Source: Gemmatimonadota bacterium (lineage in GTDB: Bacteria > Gemmatimonadota > Gemmatimonadetes > Longimicrobiales > Gaopeijiaceae). Taken from it: a stretch of DNA of 61,014 nt. The stretch is from assembly GCA_002724575.1 (NCBI GenBank), contig PBPC01000048.1:1-61014 (forward strand). The letters are read 5' to 3'. Each line of letters opens with the position of its first letter. Position 1 is the stretch's first letter. Below the pieces are notes generated by a model, which had not been told where the DNA came from, made no database searches, and saw nothing but the letters and a program-made list of their open reading frames with translations. Positions 36,432 through 45,571 of this stretch are shown here, one piece after another. Position numbers and translations under genes: made by a program.

Positions 36432-36910
36432 CTCGCCTCTCTCCTACGCGATCCCAGCAATACCATGAGCGGTACCGCTATAGCTGCAGCGTATACACCA
36501 CCTAAAAAGCCATTCAACATCACTTGTTCAAGAAATGGGAGACGAAGAGCTTCGCCCGCCATTACCCAATGAAGTAAATCACGAGCCCATTTTCCGAGAA
36601 TAAAGTACGAAAGCTGAAAACTTAGTGAATCACCCACGAACAGGTTGCGTGTGGTTGCCCCCAGCGCTCCAGTGATTGTCATAGCCACGCTGCTCGCCCC
36701 AAATGCCAATACACTTAATGAATCTTCTAAAAGCCCAAACGCAAGACCGAGTCCGGTAGCCCCTCCTATTCCGATTTCTCGTGCAGCCAGAAGCAGCGCA
36801 ATGGTTAGCATATCTGGCACCTCAGGCCCCAACCCAAATCCCACATGCATTATGAAATGAGCCGAGAAAAGGCATAAAACAACAAGCCACAATCTGATGC
36901 TGTGACTCAT
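36428..36910 (-). CDS. mreD: Rod shape-determining protein MreD
   Basis: The 160-residue polytopic membrane protein has hydrophobic helices typical of MreD and a Gly-rich second helix region ('LAAREIGIGGATGLGLAFGL'). Assignment rests on size, hydrophobicity and position between mreC and mrdA, as MreD is poorly conserved. ATGA overlaps with both neighbours. Confidence 0.88.
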   Translation of the reverse strand: MSHSIRLWLVVLCLFSAHFIMHVGFGLGPEVPDMLTIALLLAAREIGIGGATGLGLAFGLLEDSLSVLAFGASSVAMTITGALGATTRNLFVGDSLSFQLSYFILGKWARDLLHWVMAGEALRLPFLEQVMLNGFLGGVYAAAIAVPLMVLLGSRRREAR

Positions 36911-37800
36911 GGATCCCTACGCTCCGCGATCTCCTCTTCTACAGTGCTTGAAGAATCGTCTGACCAAAGCTGGTATAGGTTCTTGGGTGAGGGATTAGTG
37001 AAGACGATAACATGTGTGGCAGAACCCGGCTCTACCATTGGCTGAAGTCGATAGGCTTTCCTCCATTGTCCTTGAACTTCCTCGATCCCAGCTATGCGGC
37101 CTATCGGAATGCCCCTAGGAAATAAGCCACCGAGCCCGCTAGTCACCACCAGCGTATCATCAGGTACAGTTTCATAATACGCAGTCCCATTGAGCACTAA
37201 TCGGTCTTCTTCCCGGAACGCTCCTCTTCGATTCTCTACGATGCCGTATGTCCTACCATCCTGAAGCATTGCGCTCACGCGGAAATCAGGATGGGTCCAG
37301 TCCATACCTACTGAGATTTCTTGTCGTACCTCAAGAATTCTACCCACCAAGCCATGTCTATTCACCACCGGGGCCCCATTTTCAATCCCATCCCCTGACC
37401 CGAGCTCTAGAAAAAATGTGCTCTCCGACCCAGGAATTCCTGAACGCAAGACTGTCGCAGGAAGAAAATAAGCCTCACCTCGCTCGGCTAAATCAAGCAA
37501 ATCCCTAAGAATTCGATTCTCATCCAAAAGATCAGCCTGGGAGGATACCGAAGCGGTAAGAGAGTCTAATTGGGCCCGTAGGATCCCCGCCTCTGCAGCA
37601 TTTTCTTTAGCGGCAGCTACCCATTGTTGAGTCACAATGAATGGCCGCAGAGCTGTGACTCGCATCGACCAGGCGATGCTTTGTTGCATATCAGCTGGTA
37701 TATATGCGGTGACTAGTGCCAGAATACAAAATAAAATTGCAAGTATATTCTGACGTCGTTGACCCTCAGCGTACTCCGGCTCGGGCCTGAACGCCACCAA
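36907..37800 (-). CDS. mreC: Rod shape-determining protein MreC
   Basis: Bitopic periplasmic scaffold of the elongasome, 297 residues. A membrane helix (about 19-37) precedes a short coiled coil ('AAKENAAEAGILRAQLDSLTA' region) and the beta-barrel MreC domain ('ATVLRSGIPGSESTFFLELGSGDGI', 'VVNRHGLVGRI', 'VVTSGLGGLFPRGIPIGRI'). TTG start with AGGAG about nine bases upstream, twelve bases after mreB. Confidence 0.93.
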   Translation of the reverse strand: MVAFRPEPEYAEGQRRQNILAILFCILALVTAYIPADMQQSIAWSMRVTALRPFIVTQQWVAAAKENAAEAGILRAQLDSLTASVSSQADLLDENRILRDLLDLAERGEAYFLPATVLRSGIPGSESTFFLELGSGDGIENGAPVVNRHGLVGRILEVRQEISVGMDWTHPDFRVSAMLQDGRTYGIVENRRGAFREEDRLVLNGTAYYETVPDDTLVVTSGLGGLFPRGIPIGRIAGIEEVQGQWRKAYRLQPMVEPGSATHVIVFTNPSPKNLYQLWSDDSSSTVEEEIAERRDP

Positions 37801-37812
37801 GACTCTTGGCTC

Positions 37813-38889
37813 CTATTGGACTAGAACAGTACGATAGTGGTGAAGATCATCGAGGATCCGACCTGCCCCTCGCACCACACACGTTAGAGGTTCTTCATCC
37901 ACATGGATTGGAAGGTTGGTCTCGTGCTGTAATAGCCGATCCAGTCCTCGGATCAGTGCGCCACCACCTGTCATCACGATCCCGCGGTCCACAATGTCTG
38001 AGGATAGTTCTGGTGGAGTAATCTCAAGTGCTCGACGCACGGCCTCGACAATCGCCTGAATTGGCTCTTGTATGCACTCTCGAACTTCTTGTGAGTGAAC
38101 AGTAACAGTCTTGGGGATACCAGATACCAGGTCCCTGCCCTTGACCTCCATCTCACGCTCTTCACCAACATCAAACGCTGACCCGATCTGGATCTTGATG
38201 GCTTCTGCTGTCGGCTCACCGATAAGCAGATTGTAGTTCTTGCGAAGAAATGTGACGATCGCCGCATCCAGTTCGTCACCTCCAACCCGAATAGATGTGT
38301 TAGAGACAATCCCTGAGAGCGCTATGACTGCTATCTCCGTAGTGCCTCCACCAATATCGATAACCATATTCCCAGTTGGTGTTTCCACCGGAAGACCCAC
38401 CCCTATAGCTGCACCCATTGGCTCATCTACCATGTATACGACCTTCGCTCCAGCTGACATAGCCGATGATCGGACTGCCCTACGCTCAAGCTCTGTAATC
38501 CCAGATGGAACACCTATCACTACCCGAGGCTTGATCCGGAAGATTCGTTTATGCGTAACCTGAACTAGGAAGTGCCGAAGCATCATCTCCGTCACATCTA
38601 CATCAGCAATCACCCCATCCTTTAAGGGACGAATCGCCTCAATGCCTTCTGGCGTACGACCGAGCATGCGCTTGGCCTCGAGGCCGATGCCCATGATTCT
38701 GCGGCTCCCCTTTTCAACCGCCACCACAGATGGCTCATTGAGTACAATGCCCTCGCCCTTTACATAAACCAATGTATTCGCAGTGCCGAGGTCGACAGCG
38801 ATGTCATTTACCGGGACTAGACGTCCCGAGCTAAACCAACTACCTAGTCCAGACAACAGTTGAGTCGGCATTCCAAGGTGAAGGGGCAC
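37813..38889 (-). CDS. mreB: Actin-like cell-shape protein MreB
   Basis: Cytoskeletal ATPase guiding lateral wall synthesis. Actin-fold motifs: 'VDLGTANTLVYVKGEGIVLNEPS' (phosphate 1), 'DIGGGTTEIAV' (phosphate 2) and 'MTGGGALIRGLD'. Up to 358 residues. Two starts are possible: GTG at 38889 or ATG at 38871. A 12-bp hairpin (38894-38931) ends only four bases before the GTG and would mask its ribosome site, which favours the ATG or points to translational control. First gene of mreBCD-mrdA-rodA. Confidence 0.97.
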   Translation of the reverse strand: MPLHLGMPTQLLSGLGSWFSSGRLVPVNDIAVDLGTANTLVYVKGEGIVLNEPSVVAVEKGSRRIMGIGLEAKRMLGRTPEGIEAIRPLKDGVIADVDVTEMMLRHFLVQVTHKRIFRIKPRVVIGVPSGITELERRAVRSSAMSAGAKVVYMVDEPMGAAIGVGLPVETPTGNMVIDIGGGTTEIAVIALSGIVSNTSIRVGGDELDAAIVTFLRKNYNLLIGEPTAEAIKIQIGSAFDVGEEREMEVKGRDLVSGIPKTVTVHSQEVRECIQEPIQAIVEAVRRALEITPPELSSDIVDRGIVMTGGGALIRGLDRLLQHETNLPIHVDEEPLTCVVRGAGRILDDLHHYRTVLVQ

Positions 38890-38893
38890 TCTT

Positions 38894-38931
38894 CGGGCCC
38901 TTTGGTGACCTTACACTGCCCAAAGGGCCCG
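38894..38931 (-). promoter_or_regulatory. Strong hairpin in the mreB leader
   Basis: Perfect 12-bp arms CGGGCCCTTTGG (38894-38905) and CCAAAGGGCCCG (38920-38931) with a 14-base loop, in the 109-base dut-mreB spacer. No U-tract follows on either strand, so it is not a standard terminator. In the mreB mRNA it would abut the first possible start codon. Confidence 0.6.
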
Positions 38932-38998
38932 GGAACATACGTTTGCTGACTAGCAGAAGCCAGTATCCAAGGTGTATTAGAGTGATATCCGATTGTAC

Positions 38999-39448
38999 CT
39001 AACCGGTTCCAGTACTTCCGAAGCCATCTTCTCCCCGGTCTGTATTGCTAAGTTCTTTCACCTCTGATACTTCGGGACTTTGAAATAGTGAGAAGACCAG
39101 CTGAGCGATGCGCTCACCTCTGATCAGCGCAACCTGCTCCGATCCAAGATTTTGGATAATGATCTTGACTTCACCTCTGTAATCTGGATCGATAGTACCC
39201 GGACTATTTGGCAAAGTAATCCCATGCTTCAACGCTAATCCCGAACGCGGACGTACTTGGCATTCCATTCCTTCGGGTAGCTCCATAATCAACCCAGTAC
39301 TTATCAAACGAATTTCACCCGGGTTTAGTACTGCGTCGGTAGCTGATCGTATGTCATAACCAGCGGCCTGTGGCGTCGCTCGTGCCGGTAATGGGAGATC
39401 CGGATTGGACGGAAGCCTTTGGAATTGGACCCTTAGTTCTTGAGTCAC
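38999..39448 (-). CDS. dut: dUTP diphosphatase
   Basis: Trimeric dUTPase hydrolysing dUTP to dUMP. All five motifs are present: 'AAGYDIRS', 'RPRSGLA', 'NSPGTIDPDYRGE', 'RGERIAQLV' and the C-terminal P-loop-like 'DRGEDGFGSTG'. 149 residues. GTG start in a GTGA overlap with ald. Confidence 0.97.
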   Translation of the reverse strand: MTQELRVQFQRLPSNPDLPLPARATPQAAGYDIRSATDAVLNPGEIRLISTGLIMELPEGMECQVRPRSGLALKHGITLPNSPGTIDPDYRGEVKIIIQNLGSEQVALIRGERIAQLVFSLFQSPEVSEVKELSNTDRGEDGFGSTGTG

Positions 39449-40575
39449 ACCTGAGCCGAACCCATCAATAAGTCATTGACATCATGGCATTCCATCCCGA
39501 ATGCATCTGCAACGCCCTGACAAGTAATCTGACCTTGGACCATGTTCACTCCTGCTTTCAGGCCAGAATCCATAGAAGAAGCTTGCCTCCATCCCTTCTG
39601 AGCAAGCGCGAGTGCATACGGGAGAGTTGAATTGGTGAGAGCAAGAGTGCTCGTTCGTGGGACTCCTCCCGGCATATTCGCCACTCCATAATGCATAACC
39701 TCATCAACCAGATAAACCGGATCCTGATGGGTAGTTGGTTTGATGGTTTCTACACACCCACCCTGATCCACAGCAACATCTACGATCACCGTCCCAGGAC
39801 GCATTAAGGCCAAATCCCCACGACTGATCAATCTCGGGGCCTTCGCTCCCGGAATGAGCACGGCACCGATAATCAAATCAGCGTCTTGGACTTGCTTGCG
39901 AATCGCATATCGGGTGCTAAAGAGCACTTGGACATTTGCAGGCATTACATCGTCCAGATACCGGAGCCGTTCAAGATCAATGTCCATTATATGGACCCTT
40001 GAACCTAAGCCTGCAGCCATCTTCGCCGCGTTAGTGCCGACAACCCCACCACCCAAAATTAGAACCTTGCCCGGTAGCACCCCAGGTACTCCACCCAGTA
40101 AGACACCCAGACCACCCTGCGGCTTCTCCAGGTATTTTGCTCCTTCCTGGACCGCCATCCGTCCTGCTACTTCACTCATTGGGGTTAGTAGAGGCAACTC
40201 TCCGTTAGATAGTTCGACAGTTTCATATGCAATCGCCACCACACCAGCTTTCAAACATGCTCTCGTTAAGCTTTCGTCAGCTGCAAAATGAAAGTAGGTA
40301 AAAATCACCTGACCATCTCTCATATAGGGTAACTCTTGGTGTATAGGCTCCTTGACTTTCATAATCATTTCAGCCTGAGCCCAAACCTCTTCCGCTGTGT
40401 CGAGTACTTTCACTCCTGCTTCAGCATAGAAATCGTCAGTGAATCCACTTCCCAACCCAGCACCAGATTCTATGACAACGTCATGCCCATCTTCAGAAAG
40501 CATCTCTGCACCCGCAGGAGTAAGGGCAACACGATACTCATCAGCTTTGATTTCCTTGGGTAAACCAATCAGCAT
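39445..40575 (-). CDS. ald: Alanine dehydrogenase
   Basis: NAD-dependent interconversion of L-alanine with pyruvate and ammonia. N-terminal 'MLIGLPKEIKADEYRVALTPAG', substrate-binding 'MKVKEP' and 'FTYFHFA', and the Rossmann motif 'VLILGGGVVGTNAAKMA' followed by 'DVAVDQGGC'. The frame runs upstream to 40713, but the ATG at 40575 gives the standard family N-terminus and 376 residues. The extra 46 residues would overlap the M16 protease gene and look non-coding. Coupled to dut. Confidence 0.95.
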   Translation of the reverse strand: MLIGLPKEIKADEYRVALTPAGAEMLSEDGHDVVIESGAGLGSGFTDDFYAEAGVKVLDTAEEVWAQAEMIMKVKEPIHQELPYMRDGQVIFTYFHFAADESLTRACLKAGVVAIAYETVELSNGELPLLTPMSEVAGRMAVQEGAKYLEKPQGGLGVLLGGVPGVLPGKVLILGGGVVGTNAAKMAAGLGSRVHIMDIDLERLRYLDDVMPANVQVLFSTRYAIRKQVQDADLIIGAVLIPGAKAPRLISRGDLALMRPGTVIVDVAVDQGGCVETIKPTTHQDPVYLVDEVMHYGVANMPGGVPRTSTLALTNSTLPYALALAQKGWRQASSMDSGLKAGVNMVQGQITCQGVADAFGMECHDVNDLLMGSAQV

Positions 40576-40615
40576 TCGATTCTCGCGGTTTTCAGTTCTT
40601 TGAAAAGTACTGCCT

Positions 40616-41899
40616 TTACGTTGTATTTGGCCCCAAGCGCAACACGAAATAACGATCAGGAGAGTAATACATCTCAGCCACTCGTTGAATTTCTTCAAAA
40701 GACACGGCGTCAATCTTCTCTAAGACTCCATCCAAACCTATAAATGGCTCTTCGTGCAATGCAAAAGAAGCAAGTCGGTGAAGCCTAGATCCTGGGGATT
40801 CCAGAGAAAGCATAACCTGTCCCTTAACCTGCCTCTTAGTCTTATCTAATTCTCCCGAAGTCAAGCCACTTACTGCAAGTGTAGATAACTCAGCTGATAT
40901 AGCCTCAACTGCAGCTTGGGCTATAGTCGGTCGTGTTGCAACGTAGATACCAGAAAGACCGGCAACACTATAGAAAGACTGATACGTATAGATCGAATAA
41001 CAGAGGCCCATCTCCTCTCTAATTTTCTGGAACAGTCTAGAACTCATTCCACCACCGAGGGCCGAGGACAGCAGTGCGAGTGGATATCGATCCGGATGAC
41101 AATGTCCGGGCACATTTGTCCCAAATACGATCTGGGTCTGAGCAGAAGTACGTGCAACGAACTCATGCCCATGCTTGATCCCCTCTGGTTCCACAACTAG
41201 GGACGATGCGTCCACATCTGAAGAGTGGGTAGGGAACAAACGACTTACCGCCTCAACAAGCTCCTCGTGGCGGAGATTGCCGACTGCGGCCACGATAAGG
41301 TTCTTTCCTCTATAAGTTCTTTGGTGTAGCTGCCGAAGCTTGTCACTCGACAGCTTTGAGACTGAAGCCTTCGTGCCAAGTATCGACTGACCGTATGGGT
41401 GCCCCTGCCAAAGTTGATCAGAGTGCATTTCAAAAACCAAGTCATCCGGAGTGTCCTGGACTTGGGCTATCTCTTCCAGAATCACCTCCCTCTCCAACTC
41501 TAGATCATTATCACTCAATAATGGGGCGAGTGTCAGATCTGCTAGTACATCCAAAGCTTGCTCAAGATGTTCGTCGAGAACCCTCGCCTGATAAGAAGTG
41601 TGTTCACGAGTCGTATATGCATCCAAGAACCCTCCCAAGCTCTCTAAGGAGAGCGCGATCTCTGAGGCCGAGCGCTTTTCCGTACCCTTGAACACCATGT
41701 GCTCAAGCAAATGACTCACACCTGACTCAGAAGCACTTTCGTGTGCTGACCCCTGGCGCACCCACACCCCCACGGCAGCTGAACGTACTGATGGCATATA
41801 TTCACTGAGAACATGTATGCCACTATTGAGCCTTGTTTCAAAAATGTGCTCAACACCATCAAAAGAGGCAGCAGTCAAGCTTGGCGTTGTGCAAGACAA
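40616..41899 (-). CDS. M16-family zinc metallopeptidase
   Basis: Pitrilysin/processing-peptidase-like protein of 427 residues, with the inverted zinc motif 'HLLEH' (63-67; Glu66 catalytic) and the distal Glu in 'ELEREVILEEI'. The second, inactive half is complete. Related genes often follow pnp in bacteria, as here. TTG start; no ATG alternative keeps the first strand. Substrate unknown; processing or peptide turnover is the family role. Confidence 0.93.
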   Translation of the reverse strand: MSCTTPSLTAASFDGVEHIFETRLNSGIHVLSEYMPSVRSAAVGVWVRQGSAHESASESGVSHLLEHMVFKGTEKRSASEIALSLESLGGFLDAYTTREHTSYQARVLDEHLEQALDVLADLTLAPLLSDNDLELEREVILEEIAQVQDTPDDLVFEMHSDQLWQGHPYGQSILGTKASVSKLSSDKLRQLHQRTYRGKNLIVAAVGNLRHEELVEAVSRLFPTHSSDVDASSLVVEPEGIKHGHEFVARTSAQTQIVFGTNVPGHCHPDRYPLALLSSALGGGMSSRLFQKIREEMGLCYSIYTYQSFYSVAGLSGIYVATRPTIAQAAVEAISAELSTLAVSGLTSGELDKTKRQVKGQVMLSLESPGSRLHRLASFALHEEPFIGLDGVLEKIDAVSFEEIQRVAEMYYSPDRYFVLRLGPNTT

Positions 41900-41955
41900 A
41901 GTATCCCAACGGGCAGCAAGTAGGTTACCCCCCCCTATATAATTGCCAGGAAGGC

Positions 41956-44118
41956 TCAGTCTTCAATCACCTCAAGACTGTCTGCCCCTTCATCGCTCTC
42001 CCCGTCGTCAGAAGCACCCTCTGCTTCCTCCGCAAGAGCAGCCTTCCGAGACAATCTCAACCTTCCTTTTTCATCTATCGAAAGGAGTTTAACTCTCGTG
42101 ATATCACCTCTTTTTAGCACATCTTCAGTCCGCTCTGTCCGACCCTCTGAGAGTTCTGAGATATGACATAGGCCCTCGGTACCTGGCATGATTTCAATGA
42201 AGGCACCGAAGGTAGTAGTGTTCTTAACTGGACCTTCATAGATACGCCCTATCTCGGGATCTTTAACAATCGCCTCGATCATTTCTCGGGCACGAGTTCC
42301 TGCCTCACCCGAAACCGCAGCAATCTTAACGAGCCCGCTATCATCAATCTCAATCATGGCGCCTGATTCATCCTGGATCGCTCGGATCGTCTTCCCCTTC
42401 GGTCCAATAATCTCGCCAATCTTCTCTGGATTGATTTGGATTGACTCAATGCGTGGAGCATATGCTGAAAGATCCTCTCGAGCCTCAGATAACGTCTCAC
42501 CCATACGGTCCAAGATGTGCATCCGGGCTGTCTGCGCACGTCCTAGCGCTTCCTCGAGAATCTCGACGGTCAAGCCCGCAATCTTAATATCCATCTGTAT
42601 GGAAGTAATTCCGTCACGGGTGCCGGCAACCTTAAAATCCATATCACCAAGAGCATCCTCAAGCCCAAGAATATCGGTAAGGATTGCTACCTCTCCATCT
42701 TCTTTTATCAAGCCCATCGCTACACCTGCACAAGCAGACTTGATCGGCACACCTGCATCCATCAGTGAGAGGGATGACCCACATACCGTCGCCATTGATG
42801 AAGAACCATTCGACTCCAGGATTTCTGACACAATGCGAATCGTGTAGGGAAAATCTTCATAGGAAGGAAGCAGAGATTGGATAGCTCGTTCAGCTAGATT
42901 CCCATGACCAATCTCTCGCCTGGAAGTACCACGGAATGGTCGTGCTTCACCGACTGAAAAGGGCGGGAAGTTATAATGGAGCATAAAGGACTTCTTGACT
43001 TCCTCACGAGAGTCAATTGAATCTATTCTCTGCTCGTCACGAGCAGTCCCTAGGGTCACAACACCAAGGGCCTGTGTCTCTCCTCGCGTGAACAGGGCTG
43101 ACCCATGTGTTCGCGGAAGAACACCGACTTCACAGGTAATCTGCCGCACCTCATCTACTCCGCGCCCATCAGCCCTCCGACCTTCCTCGAGAATCTGACG
43201 GCGCATAGTCCGTTTTTCAATCGATCTCAGTATGTCATAGATCGCGGAACCTTCTTCTGCAAAATCTTCATTCTCTGAGGTCAGTGTCGCGGTAACATTC
43301 TCTCGGACTTCTGCCATCGCCTGGGTTCGTTCCTGTTTATCCCCTATCGCCAGTGCTTCGCCCACCATGGTAGCCGCAAGCTCTTCAACCCTCTCCTTGA
43401 GTTCTGGGTCTGGCTCAGAAGCAGACCACTCCATCACCGGTGGCACTGCGTGGCTCTTAAGCAATTCTTCCTGAAAGCTACAGAGTTCCTTGATGCCTTC
43501 GTGCGCTATGTGAAGTCCCTCAAGGATCTCAGCTTCGGAAAGCTCGAGTGCTCCACCTTCTACCATCGTGAGAGCCTCAGCTGTACCTGCAACAACGATA
43601 TCGATATCGGAGTACTCGAGTTGTTGAAACGTGGGATTCAAAACCCAAGTGTCCTTAATTCGGCCCACTCGTACTGAAGAGACCGGTGTATCAAAAGGGA
43701 TCTTAGACATATTAAGAGCCACAGATGCACCGAGCATAGCTAGCACATCCGCATCGTTCTCTTGATCCGCCGATAAGATGAAACACGCAAGTTGTGTTTC
43801 ATGCATAAATCCTTTCGGGAAAAGAGGACGAATCGGACGATCGATCATCCTAGCCGAAAGAATTTCCTTTTCTGCCGGTCTGCCCTCACGTTTAAAGAAG
43901 CCACCGGGAATTTTCCCTGCTGCGTATGTCTTCTCCCGGTACTCTACGGTCAAAGGGAAAAACGGGAGATGGGTAGGTTTATCCTGCACAGTGGCTGCAC
44001 ACAGGACAACAGTATCCCCAAACTGAACCAGGCATGAGCCCTGCGCGAGATTTGCCATACGACCTATCTCAAGCGAAAGGGTTCGCCCGGCGAATTGATG
44101 CTCAATCCTCTGAATCAT
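41956..44118 (-). CDS. pnp: Polyribonucleotide nucleotidyltransferase (PNPase)
   Basis: Phosphorolytic 3'-5' exoribonuclease of 720 residues. Two RNase PH domains (with 'FFKREGRP' and 'LFTRGETQAL' regions), a KH domain ('IGEIIGPKGKTIRAIQ') and an S1 domain ('TTFGAFIEIMPGTEGLCHISEL') are followed by an acidic tail. It is downstream of rpsO, as in most bacteria. The 182-base leader contains strong hairpins, consistent with the known tendency of pnp to be regulated through leader structure. Confidence 0.98.
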   Translation of the reverse strand: MIQRIEHQFAGRTLSLEIGRMANLAQGSCLVQFGDTVVLCAATVQDKPTHLPFFPLTVEYREKTYAAGKIPGGFFKREGRPAEKEILSARMIDRPIRPLFPKGFMHETQLACFILSADQENDADVLAMLGASVALNMSKIPFDTPVSSVRVGRIKDTWVLNPTFQQLEYSDIDIVVAGTAEALTMVEGGALELSEAEILEGLHIAHEGIKELCSFQEELLKSHAVPPVMEWSASEPDPELKERVEELAATMVGEALAIGDKQERTQAMAEVRENVTATLTSENEDFAEEGSAIYDILRSIEKRTMRRQILEEGRRADGRGVDEVRQITCEVGVLPRTHGSALFTRGETQALGVVTLGTARDEQRIDSIDSREEVKKSFMLHYNFPPFSVGEARPFRGTSRREIGHGNLAERAIQSLLPSYEDFPYTIRIVSEILESNGSSSMATVCGSSLSLMDAGVPIKSACAGVAMGLIKEDGEVAILTDILGLEDALGDMDFKVAGTRDGITSIQMDIKIAGLTVEILEEALGRAQTARMHILDRMGETLSEAREDLSAYAPRIESIQINPEKIGEIIGPKGKTIRAIQDESGAMIEIDDSGLVKIAAVSGEAGTRAREMIEAIVKDPEIGRIYEGPVKNTTTFGAFIEIMPGTEGLCHISELSEGRTERTEDVLKRGDITRVKLLSIDEKGRLRLSRKAALAEEAEGASDDGESDEGADSLEVIED

Positions 44119-44300
44119 TCTTTTTTACTCACTTCGGTTTTACCGGGGGAGTTTCCCCCGCTTAGGTTTAAATGCCGAAGGGATGCAAGAGCCGAAGGAG
44201 AGAGCGACCGCCGCCAGGGAGCACGCTCTTGCGTGAGCCCGTTCCGCAGCTAATTCGAAGGCCGTCTCCCAGCCGGAGCATGCTACGCCCCTCGGAATGG
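44119..44300 (-). ncRNA. Structured rpsO-pnp spacer (candidate cis-regulatory RNA)
   Basis: 182 bases between rpsO and pnp with no gene. It is unusually GC-rich and foldable. CGGGGG (44144-44149) and CCCCCG (44155-44160) form a 6-bp hairpin about 25 bases before the pnp start. CACGC (44222-44226) and GCGTG (44231-44235) form a tetraloop hairpin flanked by GGG/CCC. Two CCTTCGGC-containing repeats (minus strand) lie near 44175-44200. No U-tract follows, so a leader or RNase processing region is more likely than a terminator. Confidence 0.45.
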
Positions 44301-44561
44301 TTAGTGTCGCAGTCCTAGATCAGTAATCAGCTCGCGATACTGTTCGATATCCGACTTCTTAAGATACTCTAGAAGGCGACGCCGACGCCCTACCATTTTC
44401 AGTAGGCCTTGTCGGCTATGATGATCCTTCTTGTGAGCCTCAAAGTGGGTCTGGAGATCATTGATACGAGCTGTAAGAATTGCCACCTGGACCGGGGCAC
44501 TTCCACGATCATTTTCGTGGATTTGGTACTTTGTAATAATATCTTCTTTGACGATCGCCAT
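44301..44561 (-). CDS. rpsO: 30S ribosomal protein S15
   Basis: The 86-residue S15, slightly shorter than the usual 89, has the conserved '[19 protein letters not shown]' helix, '[22 protein letters not shown]' and 'YLKKSD'. It binds 16S rRNA in the central domain. GGAGG 11 bases upstream of the ATG. Preceded by ribF and followed by pnp. Confidence 0.98.
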   Translation of the reverse strand: MAIVKEDIITKYQIHENDRGSAPVQVAILTARINDLQTHFEAHKKDHHSRQGLLKMVGRRRRLLEYLKKSDIEQYRELITDLGLRH

Positions 44562-44623
44562 TAGCGTCGTGCCTCCGCGAGAGTCTATCGCTTCAAGGGA
44601 AGCTTAATTTTCGAGTGAGAAAC

Positions 44624-45571
44624 CTAGAGTGATCTTGCTCGTTCGTCTACTGTACGGCGAGCTACCTCTGCATCTTTTCCCATCTGTGCAATCAATTGCT
44701 GAGGACTATCAAACGGCACAATCTCTCTGAGGAATTTTACAAACTCCACCTCTACTTCAGACCCGTAGATGTCTCGATCGAAGTCTAAGAGATGAACTTC
44801 TATACTTGAAGAAAGCCCTTTAAAGGTTGGGCGTGGCCCCAGATGTAGGGCGCCCGAATATCTCTCACCGTCTACCCTGCACTGCACCGCGTAAATCCCC
44901 GGACGTGGCATGAGCTTGTCTTCATCAGACAATGAGAGGTTAGCGGTCGGATATCCAAGTTTACGGCCACGCTGTTCTCCGTAAACTACCGTCCCAGAGA
45001 TGGAGTACAGACGGCCAAGACATAACTCCACTTCGTCCATACGGCCCGCATTAACTGCATTACGAACCCGAGTTGAGGAAACTACAGCACCACCCACCTC
45101 AACCGGTTCTATAACATCAACTTGAAAACCCAGTTCTTCTCCAAGCTCTCTCAGTGTATCTACATTACCTGACCGATCGCGACCAAATCCGTGGTCATGA
45201 CCAATCACAAGCTCCCGCACGTGCAAACGCTCAACCAATATTTCTTTGACAAATTGGCGTGGCTGGTACTTTGAAAGCACTTTATTGAAGGCAATAAATA
45301 CGGCGTAGTCCAGTCCGCTCTCGGCAAGAATCTCCTTCTTCTCCACTGGTGTGGTAAGTGACTGTGTAGCCGATTCTGGCCTTAGGACCTTTAGGGGATG
45401 TGGTTCAAAGGTTACGAGCACACTTCTCCTTTCGGTAACCCGCGCCCTCTCACTTATCTCCTGAAGTATCGTCCAATGCCCTAGATGGATACCGTCGAAG
45501 GTCCCAACAGTCACAATGCTCCCAACATCATCCGGGACTCCAGGCATGTGTAACCATTTACTATGCCTCAC
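44624..45571 (-). CDS. ribF: Bifunctional riboflavin kinase / FAD synthetase
   Basis: Makes FMN and FAD. The N-terminal nucleotidyltransferase domain has 'GTFDGIHLGHW', 'VTFEPHP' and 'GHDHGFGRDRSG'. The C-terminal riboflavin kinase domain has 'RGRKLGYPTANL', 'PGIYAV' and 'EVHLLDFDRDIYG'. 315 residues, normal. GTG start in a GTGA overlap with truB. Confidence 0.97.
   Translation of the reverse strand: MRHSKWLHMPGVPDDVGSIVTVGTFDGIHLGHWTILQEISERARVTERRSVLVTFEPHPLKVLRPESATQSLTTPVEKKEILAESGLDYAVFIAFNKVLSKYQPRQFVKEILVERLHVRELVIGHDHGFGRDRSGNVDTLRELGEELGFQVDVIEPVEVGGAVVSSTRVRNAVNAGRMDEVELCLGRLYSISGTVVYGEQRGRKLGYPTANLSLSDEDKLMPRPGIYAVQCRVDGERYSGALHLGPRPTFKGLSSSIEVHLLDFDRDIYGSEVEVEFVKFLREIVPFDSPQQLIAQMGKDAEVARRTVDERARSL

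Noticed and set aside
40576-40713. 46-residue N-terminal extension of alanine dehydrogenase
   Set aside because: Overlaps the M16 protease gene and lies outside the family N-terminus; ATG at 40575 fits all known Ald proteins.
42356-42847. 163-codon plus-strand open frame
   Set aside because: Exactly antisense to pnp, no ribosome site, Ser/Arg-rich composition typical of shadow frames.
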